Shown here: one piece after another, positions 22,710 to 35,213 of the stretch
Numbering within the stretch: position 1 is the stretch's first letter
How the letters are laid out: every line of letters begins with the position of its first letter
Assembly (NCBI GenBank): GCA_024138025.1
Contig: JAMXBD010001241.1
Span: 124,001-188,000, forward strand
Reading direction: 5' to 3'
Source of the DNA: Combretum micranthum
Lineage: Eukaryota; Streptophyta; Magnoliopsida; Myrtales; Combretaceae
DNA: 64,000 nucleotides
The notes under the pieces: generated by a model
What the model saw: only the letters and a program-made list of their open reading frames with translations
Databases searched by the model: none
Told to the model about the DNA's origin: nothing
Program-made: the position numbers and the translations under genes

Positions 22710-24450
22710 TGTCACACTCAGAGGGTACCCTAAACGTGGCAGTCCACCGCATATAACATTAAAGCTAATGAATGACAAACCGTAGTCATGCAGGAGCTTC
22801 GATATCATATGCAAGGCGTGCTTCCAAGATAGTAAGAGACTCCCAGGGGTATTACGTTTAAATAGATAGCAAAAGTAAGCATAACTTAAATATATAATCA
22901 TAAGTTCTTCATTCCATAATAAGTTCATACATCTTTTAGGGCATTCTCCCGTCTTAAAGTCTTTAATCAACTATACTAATAACAAAATAAACATATCTAT
23001 CACATACGTCCACTATAGAGATTTTTCCTAGAAGTCAATGTTCAAAACTAAAGAAATACATAAACTTCCTCCAAAAACTCCTAGTAGCGTAAGCTCATAC
23101 CTTGCACACTGGGCTCCTCGGGGCCAACCATAGATAATCATACTGTAAAAGAAAACTATAAGGGTATAAGCATGACTAGCTTAGTGAGATAATTCCAACT
23201 ATAGGACATTTCCGAAAATCAACCAAGTGTTTAGTCAAAACATATGAAAATGCACCAATCATATGAACAAGCAAGATACACATGATCAACCGGAAATCAA
23301 GTGTAGTATAGATTTAACGCCCTTCATGACAAGGGTTGGGAGGTTTATAGGCTCATACGACCATCAATATCTGCAGATTTACCGGCTCCTGCTTGCCTTG
23401 TAGACTTTCCAGCTCCTACTAGTTACCATGTAGACTTACCGGCTCCTACCAGCCACTACTACCATTTCCTCATTTCCCCACATGAAAAAAAAGTATTGAA
23501 CAAATGTGACTCATGTATATGATATGCATGCTTAATTTCAATATAATTTTAACCAAGAATATTTAATTCAAGTTAGAGGTGATCAACACAATTCTCATCA
23601 TATCAATACAAGAATCACAATTTAATTATCAAACTTTCTTTCGATATTCTTAATTTATATTCAAACGATCATAATCCATATCACATAACAATTGTTCATT
23701 TTTATCTTTCTCTAAATCTCTAGTGCTTCTATCTACAAGCACAAATAAGGAAATATAACTTAGGAAAAGAATTAACTCACTCCATATTGGTGGATCTAAT
23801 CAAAGTAGTCCTCCGGATAGACGATCTCGGGTCCCTCGTCACCTAAACAAGATGAAATACCCAAAATGAGTTTTTCAAAACTTCTATACTTGAAGTTTCT
23901 AATTTTCTCTTAAAATCGCGGTGAAAATCGTATAAAGGGAAATTCCAACTTAAAATGGCCATAATTTGCTCATTTTAACTCGGAATTTCGCGTATAATAT
24001 ACCGTTTTCTACCTACTCGAAAAGATCTACGCATTTCTAAGCTTATTTTCATAAAACTAGACCGTTCGGGTTCCGAAAAGATAGCGATCAGATTTGCCAC
24101 GAATTTACAAAAACTTGTTTTCCTTTTTGTAAACAAAGCTCATTTGAAAAGATAATTATTTCAAGTATTTTGTGGACTTTTTGAAAGGTATATACATATA
24201 TGTAATGACTCATAACAAATGTATGAAGTAAATGAAGTTGTCTCAACTTGAGAAAAGTAAGGTTTTAAAAGTTTTGAACTTGAGATCTTATTGGAATATT
24301 TATTTAAAAAAAAAATCTTGAGTGATTTTGAGATGAGTATTCCTTTTCCTAAATATAATTTCTTGCAATTACTTTAAATTCCTAAGGAGTAGTTTTATTT
24401 TCTATGTTTATCATAAGAGTCTCATTTAATATATATGTATGTATGCGTTA
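22710..24450 (-). mobile_element. solo LTR X, 3' half
   Basis: Starts tgtcacactcagaggg at 22710, preceded by cctcc. It follows the family in minus orientation through the tandem-repeat position (23370-23460), ctcactccatattgg (about 23777) and the aatgagtttttc block, and is lost near 24440-24450 about half-way. It complements the 5' half at 17678-19213. About 240 bp of the family consensus is missing between the two halves, as judged against LTR 1. The right border is approximate. Confidence 0.7.
23374..23460. repeat. short tandem repeat, about 36-bp unit, 2-3 copies
   Basis: Diverged repeats of the form tagacttaccggctcctacc at the same LTR position that holds the 38-bp array in solo LTR A. 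A similar diverged set is at about 31316-31440 in another copy. Confidence 0.6.
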
Positions 24451-24644
24451 GGAGTAGCTAATGATGAAACTATGGACTGGCGTGCTAACCTCAATTTACA
24501 AATTAAGGTGAAATGTTGGCACTCTGTTTGACATAGTAATTCCCAATTTAAATGACATCAATTTTATTTTTTTTTTACACAAAAGAGATGCGCGCACACA
24601 CACATATAAGATCTAAGTGATTTTACATTCTTTTATAAATTGAT

Positions 24645-24681
<37 letters not shown>

Positions 24682-25397
24682 AGAACAATTTCATTATTTA
24701 TTGATCACTTTTAACAAACAATATATACCATCATTTGCTTTTGCCATTATTACATGCTTGAAATGTGTTTTTTTGCTCATGCTAATTTTAAGTTTATCAG
24801 ACACCTATAAATGCGTGTTTCTAATAAAAATAAATTTAAGTACGAAAGCCACCAAAAAGTATACCGATCGTATAAGTGTAGCTAAGCGAGAGTATTCAAG
24901 GTCATGATCCACAAAAATCTAATTGACTAAGTACTAGATTATAGTGATTTCACTCTAAACTAGATAACTGAAATGAAGTTTAAGATTTTTGAACTAATTA
25001 AACAACTTCTACAATTTACCACTATAAATTATAACTAATCTAACACTAAAGATTAAACTATCATTAAAATTACTTCTAGAAACTACTTCAGTCAATAAGT
25101 GTGGGATTATGTAATGGCCTGGTTAGAATTTCCATTCATTGTGTTGTAGTTTCAATTGGGTTTATTTATTTGGATTTTGATTAAACTTACAAGAATTTGC
25201 TTTCCTCTTAAGTTATAAGATTCTAACTATAACATGGATATCCCTCTTGAGTAACCCATTTATAATCATCAGTTAATAACACACTTCTCTCATAAGCCAT
25301 GTTATTCTAATTGAATTTGTGGTTCAAGCACGTGTCCGTCTCAATAAATCACAATTTCAACTACATTAAGAAAGTGATTTCTACAATTTGAGTTGAA
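24451..25397. other. intergenic stretch with CA/TA microsatellite
   Basis: No gene seen. It holds an (ac)n(at)n microsatellite at about 24643-24681. Its left edge is the outer breakpoint of the proposed inversion, so it may be sequence that originally flanked the copia 5' end. Confidence 0.5.
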
Positions 25398-25402
25398 AAT
25401 GT

Positions 25403-27048
25403 TGTTAGTAATATTATTATGATAGTAGTATTCTCATTATTTGGATTTCGATGATAACAAAAAGAGTTACATGTTAACTAACAAGTGTATTGCATGTCAA
25501 GTTCTTATGAAAATGTTTTACAAGAAAATACCAATCAGAAAGTATTTCAGAAAGTATTTTCAAAAGCAGAAAAGAAGCAGAAACAATTTCAGAGAGAAAA
25601 CTAACATGTTGCGTGGATACTTTATAAAAAAGTACAAACTCAGAGGATAATTCAGAGAGTATTCAAGGAAGGTTATTAAGCAAGAATAGACACTCAGAAA
25701 CTTTTTCAGAAGGCATTTCACAAGAATTATAATATATAATGGATATGAAGACCTAGCACCAAAGTGATTGTATTTGGGAAATACATTCAATAATGTTCCA
25801 CAAAGTTGGTTTAATATCCAAAGGGGAATAAATTCGAAATGGAGATGATTTTCAAGAACAATTGAAGAGCATACTACATATTGCACTTGAAAAGAAAGTT
25901 AGTGTGCATAATATGAAGTACTTACAATAATGTCTGAAGATTTTTCTAAGTATACGAAAAATAAGGAAACATATCTATGAGAGAATATCATAAGAATTAT
26001 GTCTCAAGAAAATTGGTTTGTTTTTGTTGCTATTTTCGTGGGATTTTTTCAGATTAAGATCACACACCAAGATAACAACAAGTTTTCTTATCCTTATCTT
26101 GATGGAAGACGTCTGGAACAAACAACTCGAAGATTTTCAAATTTTCAAATGAAAAAAGACTCTATCAGCAAGTCATCCGAATTAGAAGCAGAAAAGGAAT
26201 GGATCAAGCTTATCTATTCCAATGATTTAGCCGTTAGAAGATTATCAAGCTTATCCAAATTTTGAACGTTCCAACCGCTTGAGAATGTGTGAATAAATAG
26301 GCATGATCAAAACGAAGATGGATACTTGAGAACAGAGAACACGAAAAAGAAGAAAAATACGATCAAAGCTTACAAGCAAAAACTGTCACTTTCACTTTCA
26401 TTTGTACCGAAATATTAAAGGATATTTTATAATTATTTCCTCAATTTGATTTGATTAATCCTTGTGAGATTGAGAGTTACAAGTAGACTCAGTAAGTTGA
26501 TGTTAGCTTGAAGGAAGCTAGGAAGATCAAACTGAGTGCATTTGTAGCCAAGTGCTTTGGCAAAAGACAACTTGTAACCTTGATTTGTTCTTGGATAGTG
26601 GAAACATATCGGTAAAGACAACCGGATCCCGACTTGGTGCTGGAAGAGAGGACTGACGCTCAAGGCGGAACCTCTATAAATAGCTTTGCAAATTCTTTTA
26701 CCTTACTCTCTTTAATTTTCGTATATAGTTACTTGTTTGTGTTTATCGTAACTTGTTTCAGAACCTGTTTCAGAGACTGATTGTTACAAGAATTAAAAAG
26801 CAGAGACTAAATCAGAAACTTAACGTTTTGCCATATATTCTTGATTGAGCTTAACAATTGTTATAGAAATTAGACTTGTTTGCTTCCGCATTATAGATAA
26901 AACAATTTTATTAAATAATTTTTTTTTTATTTGAAAACCCATTTTTGTTTGATTAATCAAGTTGGTGAATTTGATAAAGTTTACTTAAAAGAATTTTTTT
27001 TAATTAACCAATTCACCCCCCTCTCTTGGTTAGTTTTTGGGACCAACA
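25403..27048 (+). mobile_element. Sirevirus-like copia solo LTR
   Basis: A 1,646-bp solo LTR with TG start (tgttagtaat) and CA end (gggaccaaca), flanked by exact 5-bp TSD aatgt (25398-25402 and 27049-27053). Near the start is the ggatttcgatgataacaaa phrase, and near the end ttcacccccctctcttgg. Both are familiar from LTRs of Sirevirus/SIRE-type copia elements. There is no internal domain, so this is an unequal-recombination remnant. The 88-codon open stretch at 25999-26265 is not credible as a gene. Confidence 0.8.
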
Positions 27049-27339
27049 AATGTACATGTTAGTATTGGTTTAGAAGTTGTATTTTCTATTTCAATCGAGT
27101 TTTAGAATCCCTTTCAATTATCTTAAGCTATAATTTATAAGAAAATTTATAGATAAACTTCTACCTTGTAAACAGTGAAATAGGAATAACAAAAATTCCA
27201 AATTAACAAGACTAGTTATAAAAGACTAATCAACTATTTAGAAAATCCATAAAAATTCCATTAGATAAATTTAGCTCATATTGAAAAGTGGAAATTCCAA
27301 TCATATTAAGATATGGAGGAAATATACATGAAATGTTAG

Positions 27340-27411
27340 GAATGTCTTCCTAATATTCGGGATCCACTCCATTGTGAATGTCTTCCTAATATTCGGGATC
27401 CACTCCATTGT
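27340..27411. repeat. 36-bp perfect tandem duplication
   Basis: Two adjacent identical 36-bp units beginning gaatgtcttcc, followed by the first six bases of a third. No gene nearby. Confidence 0.9.
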
Positions 27412-27815
27412 GAATGTACATGATCAATAGTGCCAAAGTATGAGCTGAAATGAGGTTGACGTCGATGAATGAGATGATGTGGATAAATGAATAAAAGATG
27501 GAGTAGTGGAATAATGGGTTGAATGATGGAATATGAATATGTAGAGTAAGGGAGAGAAAGGTATATACGTGGGAAGGAATGTGCAAAAAAATGAAGGAAT
27601 GATAAAAAAATATAGGCATTTGTATAATTATATGGTGGTATAGAGGTTGGTGGTACTGTGATGTGACTCCTATGAGTAATAGTTATTTTATAGAGGGTAT
27701 ATTCTAGTGGAGTAGATCCCTAAAATCTTGAAGAAAAGTACAACAAAATTCCTTTGATTAGTTTTAATTAGTAATTAGGCCTAAAAAAAAATAAAGTTTC
27801 ATATCAGTAAACTGA
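27412..27815. other. intergenic, no feature seen
   Basis: AT-rich. A 77-codon minus-strand stretch here is Ser/Phe/His/Ile-rich low-complexity sequence and is not supported as a gene. Confidence 0.4.
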
Positions 27816-28810
27816 AACATTGTTGCTGCGAGTGGTTGGTCGTCCGACATGTTATAGTTTAGCTCGGTCTTCCTGAGGTTCAGCTCAATCTAAAGCATTG
27901 AACTCGGTCAGGTGCTTTACATACTGCTTGGTAGAGCTGGACTGTTGGAATTGACCATAGCTGGTGGTGCTTATTGCTACAAGATCAATCCATAAATGTC
28001 CCATACACAAGCTCGGTACATAAGCTACGTTGAGGAGCTTGGAAACTCGTGTAGATTGGTACTTGGCATGGAGTGCTCCAATGCGAACTGCTCTGGCAAT
28101 GTGATTAGGATTGAGCTCAACACTGTCTTGGTCAGTGGAGTGCTTGGGTCGTTGGTCAGTTTTGAAAAGTGCAAGGCTGATCTTCTATTCCTGTTCGGAA
28201 TGAAGATATGTGCTTTTTGTGCATGTAGCAGCCCGAACCTACTGCTAGTTGCTTAGCTGCTTTGGTCTGCTTGTCTTGAAAGCTCGATCTGCACTTGAAG
28301 TTCCAGCTTTGGCTAAATTTAATCATGAATCTGGTCGGCATTGGTGCTGGTCAGTCCCTGCAGTTTGCTTAGAAATTCTGTCCAAGGACTTCAGCTGGTC
28401 AGTGCTGCTGCTTAGGTCGTGATGGGCGCTTTAGTTCACGTATCGAGTGCTCGACAAAGGCAAATTAACCCTCCAGTTGATGTTTGCAGCGAATACTGAT
28501 TGGCTCAAAAGATGCTGCTGCTCATGTCAGTCTGAAAGGGCGGTCGTTCGTTGTGTTGGAAGCTGGTCAGTGTTCAGCAACTTCTGCTCAATATTACAAC
28601 AGTTCGGTAGTTCATGGACTGCTTTTGGTCTTTTACTTCGTTTGGTCTATTTTGCAAGGCTCCATGCTCGGCACAGAGGTGCTCCATGTGTATGGTAGGT
28701 TGGTCTGCTAATTTGGCAGCTAGAGTTTGGTGAGATACATGCAGAAGCTTATCTTGGATCAGATGTTCAGTAGCTTTTATGAGTAATTCATGATCACTTT
28801 TGGTTGTGTT
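27816..28810. other. unassigned higher-GC island with recurring short motifs
   Basis: About 1 kb clearly richer in G and C than its surroundings, with many recurrences of gctcggt, ggtcagt and gctggtcag on the plus strand. Short open stretches exist in several frames on both strands (the longest 75-86 codons), but none resembles a known protein. It could be a decayed transposon, an old LTR, or a decayed repeat gene. I do not recognise it. Confidence 0.4.
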
Positions 28811-29189
28811 CTTCGTGGAAAACCAACTTCCCAAAATAACGATTTATGACAACAGAATTCCAATGCTTGGAATAAGTAATATAGCCTCAAACAATTACAC
28901 CAAAAGCTGCAGAAATCGTCTATCCTTTCATGAAAAGCTCAATCAATGATCCGCTTTTTCCATATTTGTGCAATTGAACTAGAAAATGATCATTTCACAA
29001 TCTTTTAATAGATTATACATTAAAAACTCAATGCAATGTCATTATTTACATGAATTAAGTAAAGATAGATGTGTAATATTTTACACATTTATCATTACAT
29101 TCCATCATTTTTTTTTACAAGTTGTAGTTAACAATATTTTTATATATTCACATAACTAATTAATGATTGTTAGTCTACATATATACCAT

Positions 29190-29440
29190 CTCTCATAGAT
29201 CGCAAACAAGCCGAGCTATTTATAAATTACTCGAGCTTGGCTCTCCTTATGCTCAGCTCTAACTCGAGCTTCATAATTAAATGAGCTGAGCTCAAGCCTA
29301 AAGTGGAACTCATTTATTTAAACGAGCGAAGTTCAATCTTTAATTTAAGCTTATGAGCCAGCTCGTAAATAAGTTCGTTTAGATTTGTAAACAGACTCAC
29401 AAATAGGCTTGTTAACAAGCTCGTTCATAATAAAAATCCT
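29190..29440. repeat. hAT-type dispersed repeat with gagct motifs
   Basis: Contains aagccgagct, ctcgagcttgg, gagctgagctcaagc, aaacgagcg and aacaagctcgttc. This alternating gagc/ctcg style is typical of the termini of non-autonomous hAT elements in plants (aaacgagccgagc type). Boundaries and TSD cannot be fixed. Confidence 0.4.
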
Positions 29441-30656
29441 AATACAGTAGAATATTAAATTGTCATTAATTATTTAAACTCATGAATTTGAATGCTAGAA
29501 TTGCTTTTTTATCCAAAGCATCGTCCTTTGCTAAGCACCTTTGGAAGGTGGGGAAAGCGACAATGTAGGCACATCCTTGACTTCACAGTGCCTTCTCATC
29601 ATTTGTAGGATTTGGTAACTCAAAATTAACTTTAGTATTGCCAAAAGCCTTTATTTTTATAAGCTCAGTCCGCAAGGCCCCTGTTGCAATAGGGTACAAA
29701 ACCCTATTACACTATTTTGACGGATGAAAATTTACTGTCCAAAAACTGTCGTCTCATTCTTCTACTTATAAATCGACACTTGTCACGTGTTATAAAATAA
29801 TAATTATTGCTTATACTATTTTAAGAATTTTGTTTACTTTTCACACGTGGCATATGTTTATTCATGGTGACTCCAATGTCACAGTATTTTCGGGACATCA
29901 AATTCTCATATTTGGGATGTGCTCTATTGTAGGTTGATCATCTAACCTAAACCAAATAAAATAAAAAGATCAGTAAATAAAATTCTATTTGGACTTTGTT
30001 TCATTCTTTAATAATAGTTCTTACACTGTATTCTTATTTCACTTAACCAAGTGAGCTACCAATAAATAGATAAGAAATTCCTTTTTTTTTTTTCTTTATC
30101 AGACCCTATTTCTCATAGATTGTGATTTATTCCAAAAATTAAGTCCAATTAAAAATAAAACAATTTTGAAGTAATTGTTATTTTTCTTACTTTGTTCCAT
30201 TTCAATTTACCAAACTTATCGCAAGTGTACAACCAATGCAGCCTATGGTAGCCTTAAATCTCAATTACATTAAGCACCTTAAGGAAGTGAAGTCACAAGT
30301 AGTTTCCCGGCTTAACATAGAAACATGACACACGTCTTCCTAAGCATTTAAAAACAAGATATCATAATAACAAAATCAAAGAAAAATACATTAATGCTAT
30401 ATTAATTTCAATATGCTGCTCTACCAAATATCATAAATTTCGTGGATGGAGAGCTACGAATCAGGATTGATGTAGGACGAGTTATACAAGATTCAAACTT
30501 GCCTAATTTCCTTATAGGGTCTCTCGATTCCAACACTAAATATTAATTAGATTACTTTTTCAAATTATGAACTCTTTTTTTATTTTGAATTAAATTTTAT
30601 TTAATTATTTTATTTTTAATTTATTCTTTCATGCGAGGTCAATTTTCCATCAGATC
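29441..30656. other. intergenic, no gene seen
   Basis: Mostly AT-rich. A short stretch near 29510-29710 has more even composition but no open frame. Nothing recognised. Confidence 0.4.
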
Positions 30657-30661
30657 ATAAC

Positions 30662-33600
30662 TGTCACGCCTCGAAGAGTACCATAAACGTGGCAATCCGC
30701 CATATATAATATCAAGACTTAAGAATGACTATTTTAGTCACGCGAAAGTCTTAGTATTACATGTAAGGCATACAACATGATAATAGAAGACGCTATTGGG
30801 AAGTATGGTTTAAGCAAGTAATAATGAACATACAATAATCTAGAGATAAAGTTATCACATAAATATAAATAAGAGTCTATTACATAAATCATAGAGGCAT
30901 TCCTTCGCTAAATCTCCAAGGATCTCATAAAGGTTACTAGTTTTACACATAATTTAAATACTTCATCAAAAGATTTTAAAAATTCTAATATAATCCTTTA
31001 AGTAAATTTCCTCCAAAAACTCCCAAAAGAAAACTTACGCGGATATGAGGAGACCTCGGTTTAGGTATTCCTGTGAATACAAATATCTATAGGGATGTAA
31101 GCTTTACGAGCTTAGTGAGAATAAACCCGATAATCATACTTAAGACAAAATAACAACCAAGTTTATTAAACATGCAAATTGAATGCAACAAGCACATGAA
31201 CATACAAGATTTATGATTTTCCGGGAATCATATGTTGAATGAATTTATGCCCTTCATTCGGGGTTAGATATTCCGGCCAATTACAGCCAACATAACTTTT
31301 AAAACCATTTTTTTTATAGTTCTTACCAGCTAGTATTCGCCAAAAAAAAAAAAAAAAAAAAAAAAACCTATAGTTCTTACTGGATCCTACTTGCCATCAA
31401 TTATAGATTTTATCAGCCCTATTCGCCACATACTGATATGCCGATTATGCCAACCACTACTATCATACACTTGTCTCACCAATTTTTAATAGCAAATGAA
31501 ATGTGACTCAACGAATGAAGTGCATATCTCAATTTAATTTAAGGTCTAGACATTTAAATTACAATTTCTTACAAGTGATCATCCAATTTCAAATACTTCA
31601 ATATGCTAATAGAACATACAACTCGTTATAAGCAATTCATGGCTCGATATACTTAAAGTTCTTTCATCAACATTATATCACATCTATCTTCAATTTTATC
31701 TTTCCTTAAGTCTAGTGCAACTATGCTATAAGCACAAACATAAGTATGAAAATAAGGGAAGTAGACTCACTCGGCCATGGTTCGACGATACTCCCTTAAT
31801 CGTAATAGTCCTCGAGGTAGTACACATCTTCCTTCTCGGTTCTTAAATAAAGAAAATACCCAAAATGAGCATTCTATGGAATTTTTAGTCAAAATTTCTA
31901 TTTCTAATCTCTAGTTATGGTAAAATTCGTATAGGTGAAAATTCCAACTTAAAATGGCCATAACTTGCTCATTTTAACTCGGAATTTCGCATATTATATA
32001 CCATTTTCTACCTACTCGAAAAGATCTATCCATTCCTAAGGTTATTTTTGTCATATAAAATCGTTTGGGTTCCGAAACCATAGAGTACATATTCATCACG
32101 AAAATTATAGTTTTCAAACACAAGTTAGCAAACTTTCTTTATCCAAAATATTTGTATCAAAATATAGATATTCGTATAGTTGGAAAAATCCTTTGAATAT
32201 ATTTATATATTATATATATATATATTGACTCATATCATATGCATGAATTTAGTGAAGTTGTCTCAATAATGATTTTTGTAAAACAATATGTTCTAGAAGT
32301 TGGAAAAGCAAAGCTTTTAAGTTTCTATTTTGGCTTTTTGGAAAAATTCTTTGAATCATTATATGAGTATCTCCTCTTTTAAATTCTATTTCTTAACCTT
32401 TGGGAATAATTTAATTTCTCAAAAAATAAATTTTTGTCTTTTTAAGATTCCTATAACTTAATTTCTTAGAGGTTGACAATGTAGTTCTTAAGTACTACTT
32501 GATAGTGGTTGAGTTTTATTAAAGTTTATATATTCTTAGCTTTTTCTAAAGTTCATTTTTCTTTAATAGCAAGGATCTCCTAAGTTGTTTACAAATTTTA
32601 TTCCTAATAAAATTTCATTTTAAGAAAAGAACTTTCTTGATAATTTTTCAAAACTTGTCTAATCCTCATATTTTTAGAATGTTGGTGGAATTCACAATGA
32701 AGTTTAATGAAACCTTTGCTAATCAAGAATTGGAAATATTAAGTTTTTAAAGAAAACTATTCCATTTTATTGCTTTGAAAAGAGTATGAGTGATATATCT
32801 ACTTTATGTATCATTTGTTAAAACTCTTATGTTCTATTGTTACTAAAAACTTGTGATAAGCTTATCTAGTATTTTGGAAAAGATTTGTTAAGATAGAATC
32901 CTAAGTTTTATGGAAAAATTATTTCTAAAGTGACAAAAGTTTACTTTTGAAGGGAATTCTCATCTTCCTTTATTTAAGAAAATCCTCTCTTTATTTTGGT
33001 TGAGATAATATCAATATGCTCATGCATGAATCATGAATATGTAGTCATGAGAAATAAAACAATATATCATAATAAGATAAGATATATATAAGAAATAGTA
33101 AGAGCATAATATTACAATCAAGTGTTGGGAATCTTAACTTTATCAAGATAACTCAGTCAAGTATTATGAGCCTTAACTTCATCAAAGCAACCCAAGACTA
33201 AGAATAGACTAGTCCCAAAAAGAAAAAGAAAGAAAAGAAAAAGTTATAATAAGAGCAATTTAAAAATGTTAGTGAGTATTAGGCTCTAAAAATATATAGA
33301 TATACATATACTTAATAATATATAGAGAGTTAAATTAGAATAATAATAACAATAATAATAGTATGATATCATAATAACAACAAGATAATAAAATTGGAAT
33401 TCTTAGCATGTGCAATAATAAAACATGAACATATTGTCGCTTCTATAACTCATGTGAGTTTCAAGACTATGGTCATGCTAAGTTACATGGCATGGGTAAA
33501 TAGTAGTGATAGAAGTTTACCTAAAGTGTTTTTGTGGTAGGAAGAAGATAATAAATATAGATTTATGTGGTTAGTGATATATGGTAAATAGTTTGTATAA

Positions 33601-34423
33601 AGGAGGATTTTTATGAGGAATTGGCGAAAAAGAGTTTTGGTAGTGAAGAATTTTGTGGAGAGAGTTTATGGAGTAAATTTGGGAGAGTTTCGTTATGTGG
33701 AATGAAGGTGTGATAGAAGTGAAGGGAGAATAGGCATTTATAGTTGAAGATGGAAGGAAATTTGATGTAATAAAATAAATTGATGGAAGAGAGAGGAGGT
33801 GTGAGCCAACCATAGAGAGAGGGAGAGAGAAAATTATTTTATTTTGTTGTTTTGTAATAAAATGTAATTAAGATGTGAAGTATGGTTGATGTGAAGGTGT
33901 ATTAGAAACGTAAAAAGCAGAAAAATAAGTATATGTGTAGTAAGAATAAGTTGTAAGGTAAAGTAGAGATAGATGAATAGAAGTATAGGAAAATGAATAG
34001 TAAACAAGACTAATAATATACTGGTAGTAAAGAAAATATACGTATAAATGCGATATCTGTTATTTTTAACTACCGGAAAATTACGAAACTAATGTTTTTG
34101 GAATCCTTGTATTATTTAAGACCTAATGGTGTTATCGGAATATTTTTACTATTCCAAACCCGAGATATGCTTTTCAAAAGCTGATCCCGTTCGAATCCGA
34201 AATACACTAAAAATTAGTGAATCTAATATTTTTACACTTTCTTATGTTATTACAAATCATTATCCATAATTATTTCAATTCTGTTATTTAGGGTTTAAGA
34301 ACACGAGATTACCGGATCTAAACTTTAAGGTTTATTCTAGTCTTTTGTCGACTTTTAGGGTTTCTAGCTGACTTTTAATTCTAAGATTAAACTCAAAATT
34401 AATCAAAATTTCAAGAGTTTATA
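30662..34423 (-). mobile_element. solo LTR of the long-LTR family
   Basis: A 3,762-bp LTR starting tgtcacgcctcgaag at 30662 and ending gtttata at 34423, with exact TSD ataac on both sides (30657-30661 and 34424-34428). The terminal CA has become TA. It has all family landmarks in minus orientation: ctcactcggccatgg (about 31768), an aatgagcattc block, a TATA box read leftwards from about 33743, and a TTAGGTAA donor-like site near 33520. No gag or pol. A run of about 26 A lies at about 31340-31365. Its promoter points away from the EF-Tu gene. Confidence 0.85.
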
Positions 34424-34428
34424 ATAAC

Positions 34429-35213
34429 TATGACATGCGATCCCTTCCTAAACCCTATAACTTATAAGGACGTAAAAAATTTCCTAAATCTGTCTCAAAA
34501 TAGGGATTGGATACCCTATATTGATCTCGACTGCATCTCTATTAACAACAAGAATAAAGCTGTTATAGGGTAGCTCTACTGGAAGTTACAGTTGGATTGC
34601 CTAATCTTAAAAAAAAAAAATAAATAAATAAATAAAAGTAAAGCCTTTTAGGTACCATTATGTGGCCTTGACATGTGAACTAATCTTGGAGATGGAGGTG
34701 TCCATGCTGATTCCCTAAACATAGAAGACGTTATCCAAGTCTCCAACGACGTTCCACCATCTTGTGTTTGATACATAAGTTGTGGATATTTACAATCGGA
34801 TCACTTCTTTCCTAGGAAGAGCTGTTGAGCTAATGCTTATACATTATATTGGTCTGATGCTTTACTGACCTACAGCATATGAATAGTTGTAACAGAAAAC
34901 CTTCACTCCACAAAGGAGTGTGTAAAAACTTTCATCTTACCATTAAAGAACATTGCATTAAATGACAATACAGCTCTTCATAAAGCATAGATGGATCCTC
35001 AACAGTATACGACTTGAGAAAATGAATTTTAATTATCAGAGTGATGGGAATAAACTACACTAAATATTATGGGAAAAGAAACTGTAAAAAGAGGAATTTG
35101 TTTCACAATTAAAACTTAGTTCTGTAAATTGAGGGAAACTGATTGCATCAAGTATCACTGACACCCCCAAAAAATTAAGACCGCTAGCAGCTAGGACAAA
35201 GCTGCCTAAAGTA
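34429..35213. other. 3' flank of the EF-Tu gene
   Basis: Contains the 3' untranslated region of the minus-strand EF-Tu gene (exact end unknown) and an A-rich microsatellite aaataaataaataaa near 34609-34635. No other gene seen. Confidence 0.5.

Noticed and set aside
22394..22970. Hydrophobic Ser/Leu/Phe-rich frames at an LTR junction
   Set aside because: Pyrimidine-rich U3 sequence translated by chance; the junction is two nested LTR ends.
25999..26265. 88-codon plus frame with a hydrophobic start
   Set aside because: Entirely inside a well-bounded solo LTR; no homologue recognised.
28447..28834. Three overlapping frames of 75-86 codons on both strands
   Set aside because: Overlap each other in a compositionally biased island; none has recognisable domains. 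Kept only as an unassigned island.
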